Shown here: piece after piece, positions 41,001-49,170 of the stretch
Layout: every line of letters starts with the position of its first letter
Numbering within the stretch: position 1 is the stretch's first letter
DNA from: Alcanivorax sp. REN37
Lineage (GTDB): Bacteria; Pseudomonadota; Gammaproteobacteria; Pseudomonadales; Alcanivoracaceae
Length of the DNA: 64,000 bases
Assembly: GCF_041102775.1 (NCBI RefSeq)
Contig: NZ_JBGCUO010000001.1
Span: 124,001-188,000, forward strand
Direction: 5' to 3'
Program-made: the position numbers and the translations under genes
The notes under the pieces: generated by a model
What the model saw: the letters and a program-made list of their open reading frames with translations, nothing else
What the model was told of the DNA's origin: nothing
The model's database searches: none

Positions 41001-44000
41001 AACACCGGTAGCGATCAAGGCGAGTCTCTGGACTACGCAGGTACGTTGCGGGCCGGCGCTGCGGAAGGCGGCATTGGCTCAACCCTTGAGATTGTCGCGG
41101 CTCGCACCGGTGAAATGGAAATTGTGCAGTCCGGGGCAGGGCGCAGCGAAGATTTTGTAGGCGCCTCGTTATCAGCGGACTCGTTGATGACGCTGGCGGA
41201 GGACATGGAGCGCTTGGTGATAGGCGGCGTGCTGAGTGGTGGCGGCACGGTAGCCAGTGGCAACTTGGTTAACGTGACTGCCCAAACCGGCGCCCTTCAC
41301 GTGCGTGAGAACGTGCACTTAACCGGCAACGAGCTGTGGTTAATTGCGGGCGGTACTGGTGCTGGAGTCAATCTAGAACAGGGGGTAGTGGTCGATACCC
41401 TTTCCGGTAAGCGCCCGGTGCTGGATGCCGCTTCCGGTGTGCGCTTTGAGGTAGATGGGGCGGCATTGGTGGTCAGCAATGGCGTCCAGCGCGTGGATGT
41501 GAAAAGCGGCAGCAGCGCCCGCCTGCAGATTGGCGAGCAGGCGCGCCTCTACAGCCAGGGTAGTCTGCGCTTTGTGGCAGCATCAGATGTGAGCCTGGCA
41601 GACAGTGTGCGCTACGGCACTCGCCACTTGGGCCTGTCGTTAGGCCACGTGAACATGGGATCTGCAGAGGCGTTGGCCGAAGCCCAAGCGAACGGTGTGC
41701 TGCCAGACGGCTTCAGTTTCGACCAACAGACCCTAGAGCGATTGTTGCAAGGCGATACGTCCAGCGGAGCGCCGGCACTGGAGAGCTTCACACTCGGCGC
41801 GTCACAAGGCATGAACTTGTTTGGCGACGTGACCTTGAGCACCTATGACAGCCAAGGAAAATCCCTGCTGGATGTCTTCATGCTGTCAACGCCAGCCATT
41901 CTTGGCGCTGGCGGAGCGGACGACACCTTCACTCTTAACACACGACACTTGGCCTGGGATGGTGGAGTCGCTGCCGCGGAGCGGCCAGAGCAAGTCGTCG
42001 AGGGTGGTGCGGGCAACGGTTCAGGGCGCTTTGTGGTGAACGCCGATGTGATTGAAATGGGACCCGGACCGGATGCCTCTCAGGTGAGTCGCGACAGCCG
42101 CGACCGCACCCTGCTCGGCTTTGCCGAGGTGGTACTGCAAGCGCGCCAGCGCTTCACCACCGGCCACACCGGCACACTCAAGGTCTACCAATCTCGCGGT
42201 GACTACGTCGAAGGCGAGGGGTACCGCTATCAAGGCGGCAACCTGCGCATTGAAACCCCGCGCATTACCGGTAACGCCGGGGCCGATCTGTCGGTGATGG
42301 CTGGCGGCGATGTATTGCTCACCGGTCTGCCGACAGGTGTTGAGGCGGTTGAAGACAAGCGCGATCTCACCCGCGACCTGGGTGCCTCGCTGTCGTTTGC
42401 CGGCGAGCGCGTCACGCTCGACACCGAGGTGCTGCTGCCCACCGGTAAGTTGGCTCTTAAAGGCCAAGGCGATGTGGTGCTCACCGATAATGCCGTGATC
42501 GATGTGGCCGGCCGCACCCTGCAATACCGCGATCAGCGTCAATACACCTGGGGCGGTGATGTGGAGCTGGAAAGCGAACAAGGCCGCATTACCACTGCCG
42601 CCGGCAGCAGCATCGACCTCAGCGCCACCAACAGCCAAGGTGGCACCTTGAAGGTCACCGCGCTCGGCGAACAAGACGGCCATGTGGATTTGCGCGGCCG
42701 CATCCGTGGCGCGGTCAGCGGCGAGTACGACGCCGCAGGAACCCGGCTGCCTTATGCCGGTGCTGAAGTGACGGTACGTGCCCAAACGCTGGCAGACTTT
42801 GCCGAGTTGAACTGGCGCCTCAATGACGATCAGGTGTTCGGCGCCCGTCGCTTCCAGCTAAAACAAGGCGACTTGGTAGTCAGCGATGAGGTCAAAGCGC
42901 GTGAAGTGCGCATTGCCTTGGATAACGGCAGGCTGACGGTGGATGGCAAGATCGACGCATCAGGCCTGCTCACCGGCACCATCGAACTGTTCGCCCGCAA
43001 TGGGCTCACTGTCACCGGCCGTGGTGTGTTGGATGCCCACGGCACGCGCCTGCGGGTGGACTCTTATGGCCAGATCATCGATGCGGTCAACCGTGCGCAG
43101 GTGTTGCTCAGCAGCGGCGATGGCGAGCTGGTGATGGAGCAGGGTGCCCGTGTTGATCTGCGCCACGGCGTGGACGCACCGCGCACCGGCAAAGGCGCCC
43201 ATGATGGTGCCGAGCGCGGCACTCTGACACTGATCGCCCCCCGTCGCGGCGCGGATGCGGACGGCGATGTGGCGGTGGATATCCGTGGCCAAGTCCAGGT
43301 TGATGGCGCCCGCCGCATTGATCTGCTGGCGTTGCGCAGCTACGACGACGCACCGGTGGACTGGGACAACGCCGACGGTGACCGCGAGCAGATCATCAAC
43401 CAGGCGTACCTGGACCAGAAGCACCAAGACAGCACCTTGTTCATCAACGCCGCGCTGCGCAACGACGACCTGCGCGCTCGCTTTGCCGGCTTGCGCGATG
43501 GCCGCGAACAGGCCTTCCACCTGCGCCCGGCGGTGGAAATCCGCTCAGACACCGACGACGGCAAACTGGTAGTTCAGGGCGATCTGGACCTGTCCCGCTA
43601 CCGCTACGCCAGCTTGAACCCCAACACCCCGATGACTGGCGACTACGGCTCCGGCGAAGCCGGCGCCTTGACGCTGCGTGCCGGCGGCGACCTGGAGGTG
43701 CTGGGCAGTATTACCGATGGTTTCATGGCACCGCCGGTGTCTCCGGACGAGAACGGATGGTTCCTCAGGGCTGGAGTCGATCGCTACTCGACGGACGTGA
43801 TCCTGCAGGTTGCAGATATTGTGCTTGCTCAAGGCACCGCGTTTCGACCGGGGCAAACACTGAACTACGATGTGCCGTTGGCCGCCTTCTGGATGGCTGC
43901 GGGCGGCGCGTTGGGAACTGAAGTAATACTGGATGCGGTAGCCACCTGGCCTGCTAATACGGTTTTGGCTGCGGATATCCTACTGCCCGACGGCACCCGC

Positions 44001-47000
44001 TACAGTGCCGGGACGCTACTGACTGACACCTTAGTGCTGCCGGCAGGCAGTCGGCTGGGGGCAGGATCGGTATTGCCCGTCGCCGTGCAGGTGGCGGCGA
44101 TGACTTGGCCAAAAGGTATCGCTCTGCCATTTGGCAGTGCTAACGCGCAAGCGGCCCCTACCAATTTGGCTGAGTACAGAGTTTGGCGGCTAGAGACCAG
44201 TCATGATCTGGCTCTTAAGCGCGGCTCTCTCATTCCGGCGGGGATTGACGTGAAATTGCCGGATGGCGTCGAAGAGTTCGACTTGCGCAGTCCGGTGGAC
44301 GGCTCTCAGGGACGCAACTGGGCGCTGGCCGCCATGTTGCCCAATGGTTTTGAGTCCTGGGATTTGTCTTTGGTAGCCGGCGGTGATCTGGATAGTGTTG
44401 ATCCATTAGTGGCTCGCCGCCATGGTCGCTTGACGCTCTCAGACCACCATTACCAAGTGGCCCGACGTCTGGCCGAGACACCTCGGTACCTTTGGCAGGC
44501 GGGTAATGGGATGGGGATGGCCCCTGGAGAGGACGTGGCGCCGGAGCAACTGGTTGAGTGTGAAGCGAACCCCGGCTGGTGCGCACAAGACCTTTTCGCC
44601 AAGCGTCGTCTGGTCGTTGGTTTGATCCCGAGCGTAGTGCGGACTGGCACAGGTCGGTTGGATCTCGTGGCGGGGGGGGATGTCAGCATGGACTCCCTTT
44701 ATGGAGTCTATACCGCCGGAACGCCACTACCGGTGGCTGCTGTGTATAACCAGCCGCGCGCAGAGAGCGAGCTCGCTGGTGTGGCGGGTGGGGATTACCA
44801 GCATTTGGTTGGCGGTAGTCAAACACCATGGCAGGCGTGGTATCCGGAATACGGTGGGCAGTTGACGGTCAGAGCAGGCGGTAACCTCACAGGTTTCATG
44901 GCCTCGCCGAGATATGAAGTGAGCGCGCCTCGAAGCGTTAACTATGTCAAGCCGGGTGCTTGGCTCTGGCAACAGGGGATCGGTGAGGGTGGTTTGGAAC
45001 AGCCGATACCTGGCGCTTGGTGGATAAACTACGGGACTTACATCCGACAAGACGAGGACGTCGGGGCTAGCTTCCACACCGACCCGCTGGATCGGCAAAC
45101 AGCCAACCGGGCGCCCCGGTTTGTCGGCTTCACGGGTGTAGGGACGCTTGGTGGCGGCAATCTGGCGGTGGAGGTCGCAGGCAGTATCGGTGTGGTGGCG
45201 CCGAGGCGAAATGCCAACAGTTTTGTGTCACAGGGTATCCAGTTCTGGGTGGCTTCTTCTGCCCGTGACGTGGCGGGTGAAATGCTCGCCGCAGGCGGAG
45301 GGGATCTACGGATGCGCGCCGGGGATATCAATCCGCTGGATGTTGTGAGTTTTTACGGGGTGAATCCCACTACGTCTTCATGGGCGGGTAGTTTGGGGGT
45401 ATTGCGCGGCGCACTACAACTGCAGGCGGGCAGTAGCGGTTACGGGCGCCTCGCTGACGCAACTCTGCTTTCCCCTTCGGGCTGGGCGGTTGGCTTAGGG
45501 CAGCGGCCTCAGCGTGTGTCAGCATCTGGCGCGTTGGACTTGGTATTAGGGGACGCACAGGCCTCCCTCGCTGTTCAGAGAGATGCTTGGATTAACACCA
45601 TTGCGGACATCACCAGGATTGGTGGCACCCACCTTGCTTCCACTCCGTCTTGGTTCACCAGTTGGAGTCCGGGTACCGGTGTCACCGTATTGTCAGCCGG
45701 TGGTAATGCGGGGCTGCGGTTCAACGCACATTTACTTAATGGCGGTGATAGCGTTAACAGTGCCCCCAAGGAAGGAGAAATTGGCACCGCAGCGGGCGTG
45801 GGAAACTACTATTTGCCTTCGCGGGTCGATTTGTTCGCCGGCGGCGAGAGCATTTTTATCGGCGGCGCTTTTTCTTCAGGGCAGCGCCAGCAAGGAAAGT
45901 CGCAATACTTTATGCCTTCAGAGCAAGCGTCCATCCGGCTGCTGGCGCGGGACAGTATTTGGGGTGGGGGATCCAGCTGGCTGCCGATCGATACCAGCAT
46001 AGACGCTTTGGCAACCATTTTCCGTCCAGCCTATGCGGGTAACGTGTCACTAGGGCCGGGTAACTGGAAAAATGACCTCCATGCCTACGGTTCTTATAGC
46101 ACAGCCTCAGACTCTGACCGTGCCATGCCGCTCTGGGCTTATGCCCTCGATGGATACCTAACGGACTTCCATGTTGGCAGTGTGCGCCGCGACCCAGGGG
46201 GGCGCACACTGTACGCGGCCGGGGGGCCGGTCCATCTGTATGCCGGCAAAGACATTATCGGAGTGGGTCAGCCCGATGCGGTCACTAATAACGAGGGAGG
46301 TGCTTATGGTCTCGCCAGTCACAGCCGCAACGACGACGTCAGTACCATCGAAGCCGGAGGGCGCATCCTTTCTTCGTCATTCCGCGTGGCGGGTCCCGGG
46401 CGGCTGAACGTCTTGGCGGGTGGCAGCATCCTGTTGAAGGACCAGGGTCAATTCACATCCCTGGGGGTGGTGGTGCCCAATGATTTGCGCTTGGGTGCAG
46501 ACATCCAGATGGTAGCAGGCTTGAATCAAGCTCCCCTTGCAGCCGATGCCCTGCTGGACAAGTACTTGGACGATCAATGGCTGGCCGACCCTGAGCTGCC
46601 ACTGGCGGACCAGCCTGGCTATGTGGTGAAGAGCTACCGCAAGGAATGGGCGGAGTTCCTGCGCGAAAATGCGGCGTTCCAAGGGACAGATGACGAAGCG
46701 CTGGCACAGTTGGGTCTGGTTGCTGCGAGGCTGCGTGAGGACTTTGCTCGGCAAATCGTGCTCAACGAATTGCTGCTCAGTGGGCGCGAGTTCAATGATC
46801 CGGACAGTCGCCGTGTTGGCAGCTATTTGCGTGGGCGCCGTGTTATTGAGATGGCTTATGTCGACCGCCCTGAACCTGACGGCGCTCTTTCTGCGGATGT
46901 CATTATGTTCGGTGGCTCCGGCATCCGGACGATCAATGGCGGGGATATCCATGTCCATACGCCGTTTGGTGCCCAAACCTATGGCGTGGAAGGCGTCGAT

Positions 47001-47714
47001 CCGCCGGGCACCGCGGGGGTAATTACTCTGGGGCAGGGCGATATCCGCCTGTTTTCCCGAGACTCCATCCTGCTGGGACAAAGCCGGATCATGACGTTGC
47101 TGGGCGGCAGCATCCAAGCCTGGAGCGAATTGGGCGACATCAACGCCGGCCGAGGTGCTCAGGGTACGCAGTTGTTCACGCCGCCCCGTCGCCTGTATGA
47201 CCAGTGGGGCAATGTGTTGCTGGCTCCTAATGCGCCCAGCAGCGGAGCGGGTATTGCCACCTTGAGTCCGGTGCCGGGCACCGAACCGGGGGACGTGGAT
47301 TTGATTGCTCCGCTCGGCACCATTGATGCCGGTGAAGCGGGTATCCGCGTGTCCGGCAACGTCAATATCGCCGCGCTGCAGGTACTTAACGCGGACAACA
47401 TTGAGGTACAGGGGGAGGCCAAAGGATTGCCGGTGTTGGCGGCAGTGGATGTGGGTGCGCTGTCTGCAGCCAGCGCAGCATCAAGCGCGGCTGCCCAAGC
47501 AGCAGAGGCGGTGAATCGTCAGCGAGAGCGCAGCCAACAACAGTCTTTGATCAGTGTAGATGTGCTCGGCTACGGGGACGAGGACTTGGCCCCTGGAGGA
47601 GCGCCGCTGTCTCAGGCGGCGCCCCCCCCTGCGGTAGAAGTGTTGGGTGGCCCCACCCTCCAGGCTCAGGCCTTGGCGTTGTTGACGGCGGAAGAGGTGT
47701 CGGCGATGCGTTAA
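35019..47714 (+). CDS. Giant filamentous-haemagglutinin-family exoprotein (TpsA, PdtA-like)
   Basis: 4,231 residues, a very large two-partner-secretion substrate. A long signal peptide ends near residue 41 (VALAMLSQGALAA). The TPS secretion domain spans about 125-300: NWETFNVGRDTTVNFEQ, then VNRNGVIFTGTSQVNVRNLVA, the equivalent of the NPNG-type motif. The body is repetitive beta-helix sequence (GG-, N- and D-rich 20-residue-like turns, e.g. GGHITVDAPRTQIRDGAVLDVSG). Two non-helical insertions rich in PAG(T/S) lie near residues 1045-1210 and 2910-3085. The C-terminal ~900 residues resemble the DUF3739-type end of this family, with an alpha-helical piece near 3840-3950, an Ala-rich helix near 4150 and a proline-rich tail; no outer-membrane anchor is visible. 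Codon usage varies along the gene. The cognate TpsB lies 4.7 kb downstream. Confidence 0.88.
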   Translation: MAARTLFPRTLRVSRTHRFLLRPLAQAVALAMLSQGALAAMPGWMHGGTAPPSQGGSAGAGYPGGLPPGTGVPRPPMPTPDAQLRESMRNLGNTLSNIAAAQARHAASRRAAYDSAIDIPDGLGEGGLQIDRSLPFEEAWRNAKAPVQTIKDGRTEVTITQTDDKAILNWETFNVGRDTTVNFEQERDWAVLNRVNDAQSRPSQILGQVKGDGTVMIVNRNGVIFTGTSQVNVRNLVAAATQISDEQFSERGIYASESNNQYTPSFTAAGGKVVVEAGAEITTHKAEKATEAGGYVMLLGREVHNAGRIVTANGQVTLAAGDEFVIRRGYSTDSNPGSSTRGNEVGVRRAAGSDSGLVTNSGILQASTGDITLAGHQLRQDGVIVSSTSVDNRGTVHLLNSARDNEGSITFGKDSVTAILVEDSDVTGLDAQKDAGLTNLVGQGPNQVNNTGDFDLYSGARTHGALSRVEVVSGGEVNFEGGSTTLATGGHITVDAPRTQIRDGAVLDVSGATGVVVSMESNSIRINVQGFEQRESPVNRDEKNLNSKRVWIDLRDLIFVPSGTNGYDGDRWYTAGGLLEVGGHVANLGRGIGEWLSQGGSLRVSGKDLVTEQGSRINLSGGTLQVQTGYVYKSYVKGADGKLYDVATAPGDVLYTGLYQGFERRSERWGHTDYYWNPMVASQRVLENGYTIGRDAGQMMVGTETASLAGDLIGEVYQGDRQIRRGQAGLESFYQSQNAIARGAELIIGKLEQFYDKSSGRLVDRFSAVTDQVTLGGDARDSGIHLNGDWLDAQGLSRLRVAGLDSVSVEQKVSVADGGSIQLLSPHVRINADLVARSGRIEAGNISRQPTVLNDTVTMGDHLLRARGENPVGIEVAENVVLDASGRWVVLSTGGDTKQLAYRDGGDVLLRSSGDTKLADGSLITVSSGGGFGENGKRLGGRGGNVTFGHIELGGDLELNGEIEGYGVDGGGTLTLISSRGVVISDDDSAGAEGIIEAGEEIGTGFRLQRDITVEVKEGQRLPFEVTLQRTHVDGGQVVPVRVNYDVSPAKPLVLAESWTVPPRGTPGMGTNAIFALGGTSGSVRPGDVIPAGSTITNRSGLVALLGVGARIPANVFPSGIPVLAPYSQVVPAGSMLSASMVAALGGVATAAAGTLLKAGEIASVDFAVQAQQRLGTDQFSKGFSHYQVGGRDGLTVAAGTLLEVVMPVLRAAPGSSTADVWLPDQFTVNGDASALEQRAGAGLSLTTGATGSFNPTAQLRVDQGAELRVDDGQQIALTGDTVDIRGRIQAHSGSVDVAAANITELAGHGIVVRDGAVLDVSGRAWLEERSDRRLGWVGAGGRIRLGGDVDDATGRLNMLLPATNGQGAVVLESGASLKASGSEAEFDIEALGRTRRATDGGSISLASRRQLDLEGELLAASGGEGASGGRLSVAMGIATYPINQGAVWQMDEGLFRIRQIILTNTEAERPEAESGSASLSMEKVAAGEFDELTIHSEGGIQALGSLEMSLGRAIRLFAGGYGWASGVDAGAGHRWAVRAPYVMLGGISFPTEIANGAIAPSYQLNTGSNTPGLSKAAGDLVIKADHVDLAGHVALGNAPTAGNQIIVEREKAELKGFDAVSIRSSGDIRFLGFNAGNGQSSLRTAGFYTAGDIFLESQRVYPATHVQVTVVAGREGAVSVPGSSLEIKSVAGLLREQKPYSVFGSLNLSAEYIRQGGALYAPLGHVSMGGAHTSSVVLERGSLTSTSSAGLVMPYGGTVDGEVWWYGGVEKNPDALFGGSQNRVDIIGNHQQVEQDAIIDVSGGGELAGAGFLPGRGGSTDARLAPLIQIGTDGFRLPGLATNPVYALVPGYQSAYAPIDPEQGAGLPDVGRQVVIESGVPGLPAGVYTLMPSTYALLPGAFRIEFNGDALPGDRVQSLTNGSFSAPVLTQVAGTNIGDVAPRQALITSAANLRRYAGYNETSYSEYQLATALSDGVLRGRLPADGGTLRLNFNTGSDQGESLDYAGTLRAGAAEGGIGSTLEIVAARTGEMEIVQSGAGRSEDFVGASLSADSLMTLAEDMERLVIGGVLSGGGTVASGNLVNVTAQTGALHVRENVHLTGNELWLIAGGTGAGVNLEQGVVVDTLSGKRPVLDAASGVRFEVDGAALVVSNGVQRVDVKSGSSARLQIGEQARLYSQGSLRFVAASDVSLADSVRYGTRHLGLSLGHVNMGSAEALAEAQANGVLPDGFSFDQQTLERLLQGDTSSGAPALESFTLGASQGMNLFGDVTLSTYDSQGKSLLDVFMLSTPAILGAGGADDTFTLNTRHLAWDGGVAAAERPEQVVEGGAGNGSGRFVVNADVIEMGPGPDASQVSRDSRDRTLLGFAEVVLQARQRFTTGHTGTLKVYQSRGDYVEGEGYRYQGGNLRIETPRITGNAGADLSVMAGGDVLLTGLPTGVEAVEDKRDLTRDLGASLSFAGERVTLDTEVLLPTGKLALKGQGDVVLTDNAVIDVAGRTLQYRDQRQYTWGGDVELESEQGRITTAAGSSIDLSATNSQGGTLKVTALGEQDGHVDLRGRIRGAVSGEYDAAGTRLPYAGAEVTVRAQTLADFAELNWRLNDDQVFGARRFQLKQGDLVVSDEVKAREVRIALDNGRLTVDGKIDASGLLTGTIELFARNGLTVTGRGVLDAHGTRLRVDSYGQIIDAVNRAQVLLSSGDGELVMEQGARVDLRHGVDAPRTGKGAHDGAERGTLTLIAPRRGADADGDVAVDIRGQVQVDGARRIDLLALRSYDDAPVDWDNADGDREQIINQAYLDQKHQDSTLFINAALRNDDLRARFAGLRDGREQAFHLRPAVEIRSDTDDGKLVVQGDLDLSRYRYASLNPNTPMTGDYGSGEAGALTLRAGGDLEVLGSITDGFMAPPVSPDENGWFLRAGVDRYSTDVILQVADIVLAQGTAFRPGQTLNYDVPLAAFWMAAGGALGTEVILDAVATWPANTVLAADILLPDGTRYSAGTLLTDTLVLPAGSRLGAGSVLPVAVQVAAMTWPKGIALPFGSANAQAAPTNLAEYRVWRLETSHDLALKRGSLIPAGIDVKLPDGVEEFDLRSPVDGSQGRNWALAAMLPNGFESWDLSLVAGGDLDSVDPLVARRHGRLTLSDHHYQVARRLAETPRYLWQAGNGMGMAPGEDVAPEQLVECEANPGWCAQDLFAKRRLVVGLIPSVVRTGTGRLDLVAGGDVSMDSLYGVYTAGTPLPVAAVYNQPRAESELAGVAGGDYQHLVGGSQTPWQAWYPEYGGQLTVRAGGNLTGFMASPRYEVSAPRSVNYVKPGAWLWQQGIGEGGLEQPIPGAWWINYGTYIRQDEDVGASFHTDPLDRQTANRAPRFVGFTGVGTLGGGNLAVEVAGSIGVVAPRRNANSFVSQGIQFWVASSARDVAGEMLAAGGGDLRMRAGDINPLDVVSFYGVNPTTSSWAGSLGVLRGALQLQAGSSGYGRLADATLLSPSGWAVGLGQRPQRVSASGALDLVLGDAQASLAVQRDAWINTIADITRIGGTHLASTPSWFTSWSPGTGVTVLSAGGNAGLRFNAHLLNGGDSVNSAPKEGEIGTAAGVGNYYLPSRVDLFAGGESIFIGGAFSSGQRQQGKSQYFMPSEQASIRLLARDSIWGGGSSWLPIDTSIDALATIFRPAYAGNVSLGPGNWKNDLHAYGSYSTASDSDRAMPLWAYALDGYLTDFHVGSVRRDPGGRTLYAAGGPVHLYAGKDIIGVGQPDAVTNNEGGAYGLASHSRNDDVSTIEAGGRILSSSFRVAGPGRLNVLAGGSILLKDQGQFTSLGVVVPNDLRLGADIQMVAGLNQAPLAADALLDKYLDDQWLADPELPLADQPGYVVKSYRKEWAEFLRENAAFQGTDDEALAQLGLVAARLREDFARQIVLNELLLSGREFNDPDSRRVGSYLRGRRVIEMAYVDRPEPDGALSADVIMFGGSGIRTINGGDIHVHTPFGAQTYGVEGVDPPGTAGVITLGQGDIRLFSRDSILLGQSRIMTLLGGSIQAWSELGDINAGRGAQGTQLFTPPRRLYDQWGNVLLAPNAPSSGAGIATLSPVPGTEPGDVDLIAPLGTIDAGEAGIRVSGNVNIAALQVLNADNIEVQGEAKGLPVLAAVDVGALSAASAASSAAAQAAEAVNRQRERSQQQSLISVDVLGYGDEDLAPGGAPLSQAAPPPAVEVLGGPTLQAQALALLTAEEVSAMR

Positions 47715-47744
47715 CCGGAGGTCAACTTCATAGGCGTGTTTAAA

Positions 47745-47780
47745 AAATCCCCTGCTCTTGATGGAGCAGGGGATTTTTAA
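47745..47780 (+). terminator. Strong terminator after the giant exoprotein gene
   Basis: A 14-base perfect stem, AAAATCCCCTGCTC with GAGCAGGGGATTTT, around TTGATG, ending in TTTTT. It separates the exoprotein transcript from the DING-like gene. Confidence 0.95.
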
Positions 47781-47958
47781 TTTAAAGAGCGCGTTATTTC
47801 CCACTTTTTATGAAAATTAAAAGAACCCGAGTTTTTTTAATTCTTCTTCAATGAGTGGCGTCTAAGGTGGTGTTCAGCGCCAGACACCGGCCGATACCAA
47901 GGCTGCCGATGTGGGCGATGACCACGCATTCAACCAATCACTCAACGAGGGCAACATC
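47781..47958 (+). promoter_or_regulatory. AT-rich promoter region of the DING-like gene
   Basis: The first ~75 bases are AT-rich (runs such as TTTTTTTAATT and AAAATTAAAAG) and presumably hold the promoter, but I could not settle on a -35/-10 pair or a Pho box. ACGAGG precedes the chosen ATG. Confidence 0.4.
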
Positions 47959-49113
47959 ATGGATCTGATCAAGAACGCTCTGGTGGCCGGTGTGGCCGCT
48001 GCTGCTCTGGCCGGTGCATCGGTCGCTTCTGCTGCAGTAATCGGTGGCGGTGCTACGCTGTCCCAACCGCTGTTTGAAGATCTGGTGGTATACAACCCGA
48101 GCTACGGTTGGGATTACGCCGGCACCGGCAGCGGTACCGGCAAGAAAGCCTTCTTCGGCAACGATGCCACCCACTTCAACGCCGTGCGCCAGCAAAACGG
48201 TCTGCCGCCGTATGCAGCGGGCACCGCGGTGAAGTATGCGGGCAGTGACTCCGTCGTATCTGAAGCGGAAGCTCTGGACTTTGCTACTGATCTGGAGCCG
48301 ACCGTGGGCAAGCTGATCCAAGTACCGCTGGCGGCCACCTCGGTGACGGTGCCGTTCAACGTGCCGGGCCTGTCTTCTTTGAACCTGACCTCCGCTCAGC
48401 TGGTTTCCATCTTCAAAGGCGAGATCACCAACTGGAACCAGCTGGACAGCTCCTACCCCGACCTGGCCCTCAAAGTGGTGTACCGCACCGGCGGCAGCGG
48501 CACCACCGAGATTTTCGTGCGCCACCTGAAGGCTGTGGATTCAGTCAAGTTCCCGGACGTGACCAATGACTTCCAAAGCACTATCGATCCTTCCAACCCG
48601 GTATTCGTGCAAGCGACCGGCAGCGGCGGCGTCGCCGGTTCTGTTCAGGCCACGCCTGGCGCCATTGGCTATGTGAGCCCGGATCCGGCCTACATCGACG
48701 TCAACGATGCCAGTCAGGTTGCTGCACTGCAAAACCCGAATGACGGGCAGTTCTACCTTCCGACCGAAGTGAACGTGATCATGACCGTGGAATCTGTAGA
48801 GCCGCCGGAGGGTACTGATCGTCTCCAAGCCATCAATTGGGGTAAGACCTTTGCCAACCCGACTGCGGGCTATTCCATCGCAGGCTTCACCTTCCTGCTG
48901 GCGAATGAGTGCTACGCGGATCCTAGCGAAGCGTCCTCTATCCGTGCGTTCTTCCAAGATCACTACACCGGCACCCACGATGCGGATATCAGTGCCCACG
49001 CCCTGATCCCGCTGGCTGCCAACTGGAACAGCGCTGTGATGGCGACCTACATCAACAGTGGAGCTCCGGCAGAAATCAACGGTGCTGGTTGCTCTACTAA
49101 AGCCGGCCGCTGA
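47959..49113 (+). CDS. DING/PstS-like phosphate-binding protein
   Basis: Secreted or periplasmic 384-residue protein with a clear signal peptide (VAAAALAGASVASA, cleavage near residue 25). The mature start AVIGGGATLSQPLFED corresponds to the DINGGGATLPQ start that names DING proteins, with the DIN part altered. Other matching blocks: KYAGSDSVVSEAE, LIQVPLAATSVTVPFN, VYRTGGSGTTEIFVRHL (phosphate-binding loop) and the C-terminal ECYADPSEASSIRAFF and ALIPLAANWNSAV. DING proteins bind phosphate with high affinity, and the P. aeruginosa LapA homologue is secreted under phosphate starvation. Its place directly after the TpsA gene supports a phosphate link. No pst transport genes are adjacent, so it is probably not a standard ABC-importer subunit. 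Confidence 0.85.
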   Translation: MDLIKNALVAGVAAAALAGASVASAAVIGGGATLSQPLFEDLVVYNPSYGWDYAGTGSGTGKKAFFGNDATHFNAVRQQNGLPPYAAGTAVKYAGSDSVVSEAEALDFATDLEPTVGKLIQVPLAATSVTVPFNVPGLSSLNLTSAQLVSIFKGEITNWNQLDSSYPDLALKVVYRTGGSGTTEIFVRHLKAVDSVKFPDVTNDFQSTIDPSNPVFVQATGSGGVAGSVQATPGAIGYVSPDPAYIDVNDASQVAALQNPNDGQFYLPTEVNVIMTVESVEPPEGTDRLQAINWGKTFANPTAGYSIAGFTFLLANECYADPSEASSIRAFFQDHYTGTHDADISAHALIPLAANWNSAVMATYINSGAPAEINGAGCSTKAGR

Positions 49114-49129
49114 TCCACCCCGCCCCACC

Positions 49130-49155
49130 AAAACGGGCCCTCACGGGCCCGTTTT
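49130..49155. terminator. Terminator between convergent DING-like and small secreted-protein genes
   Basis: AAAACGGGCCC pairs with GGGCCCGTTTT around TCAC. T tracts occur on both strands (TTTTGCTTT on +; AAAA on the other arm), so it probably serves both directions. Confidence 0.85.
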
Positions 49156-49170
49156 GCTTTCCCCAATTCA

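Noticed and set aside
35019-47714. Tandem DNA repeats or a CRISPR-like array in the giant gene
   Set aside because: The repetitiveness is at the level of beta-helix turns in the protein; no direct DNA repeats with regular spacers were seen.
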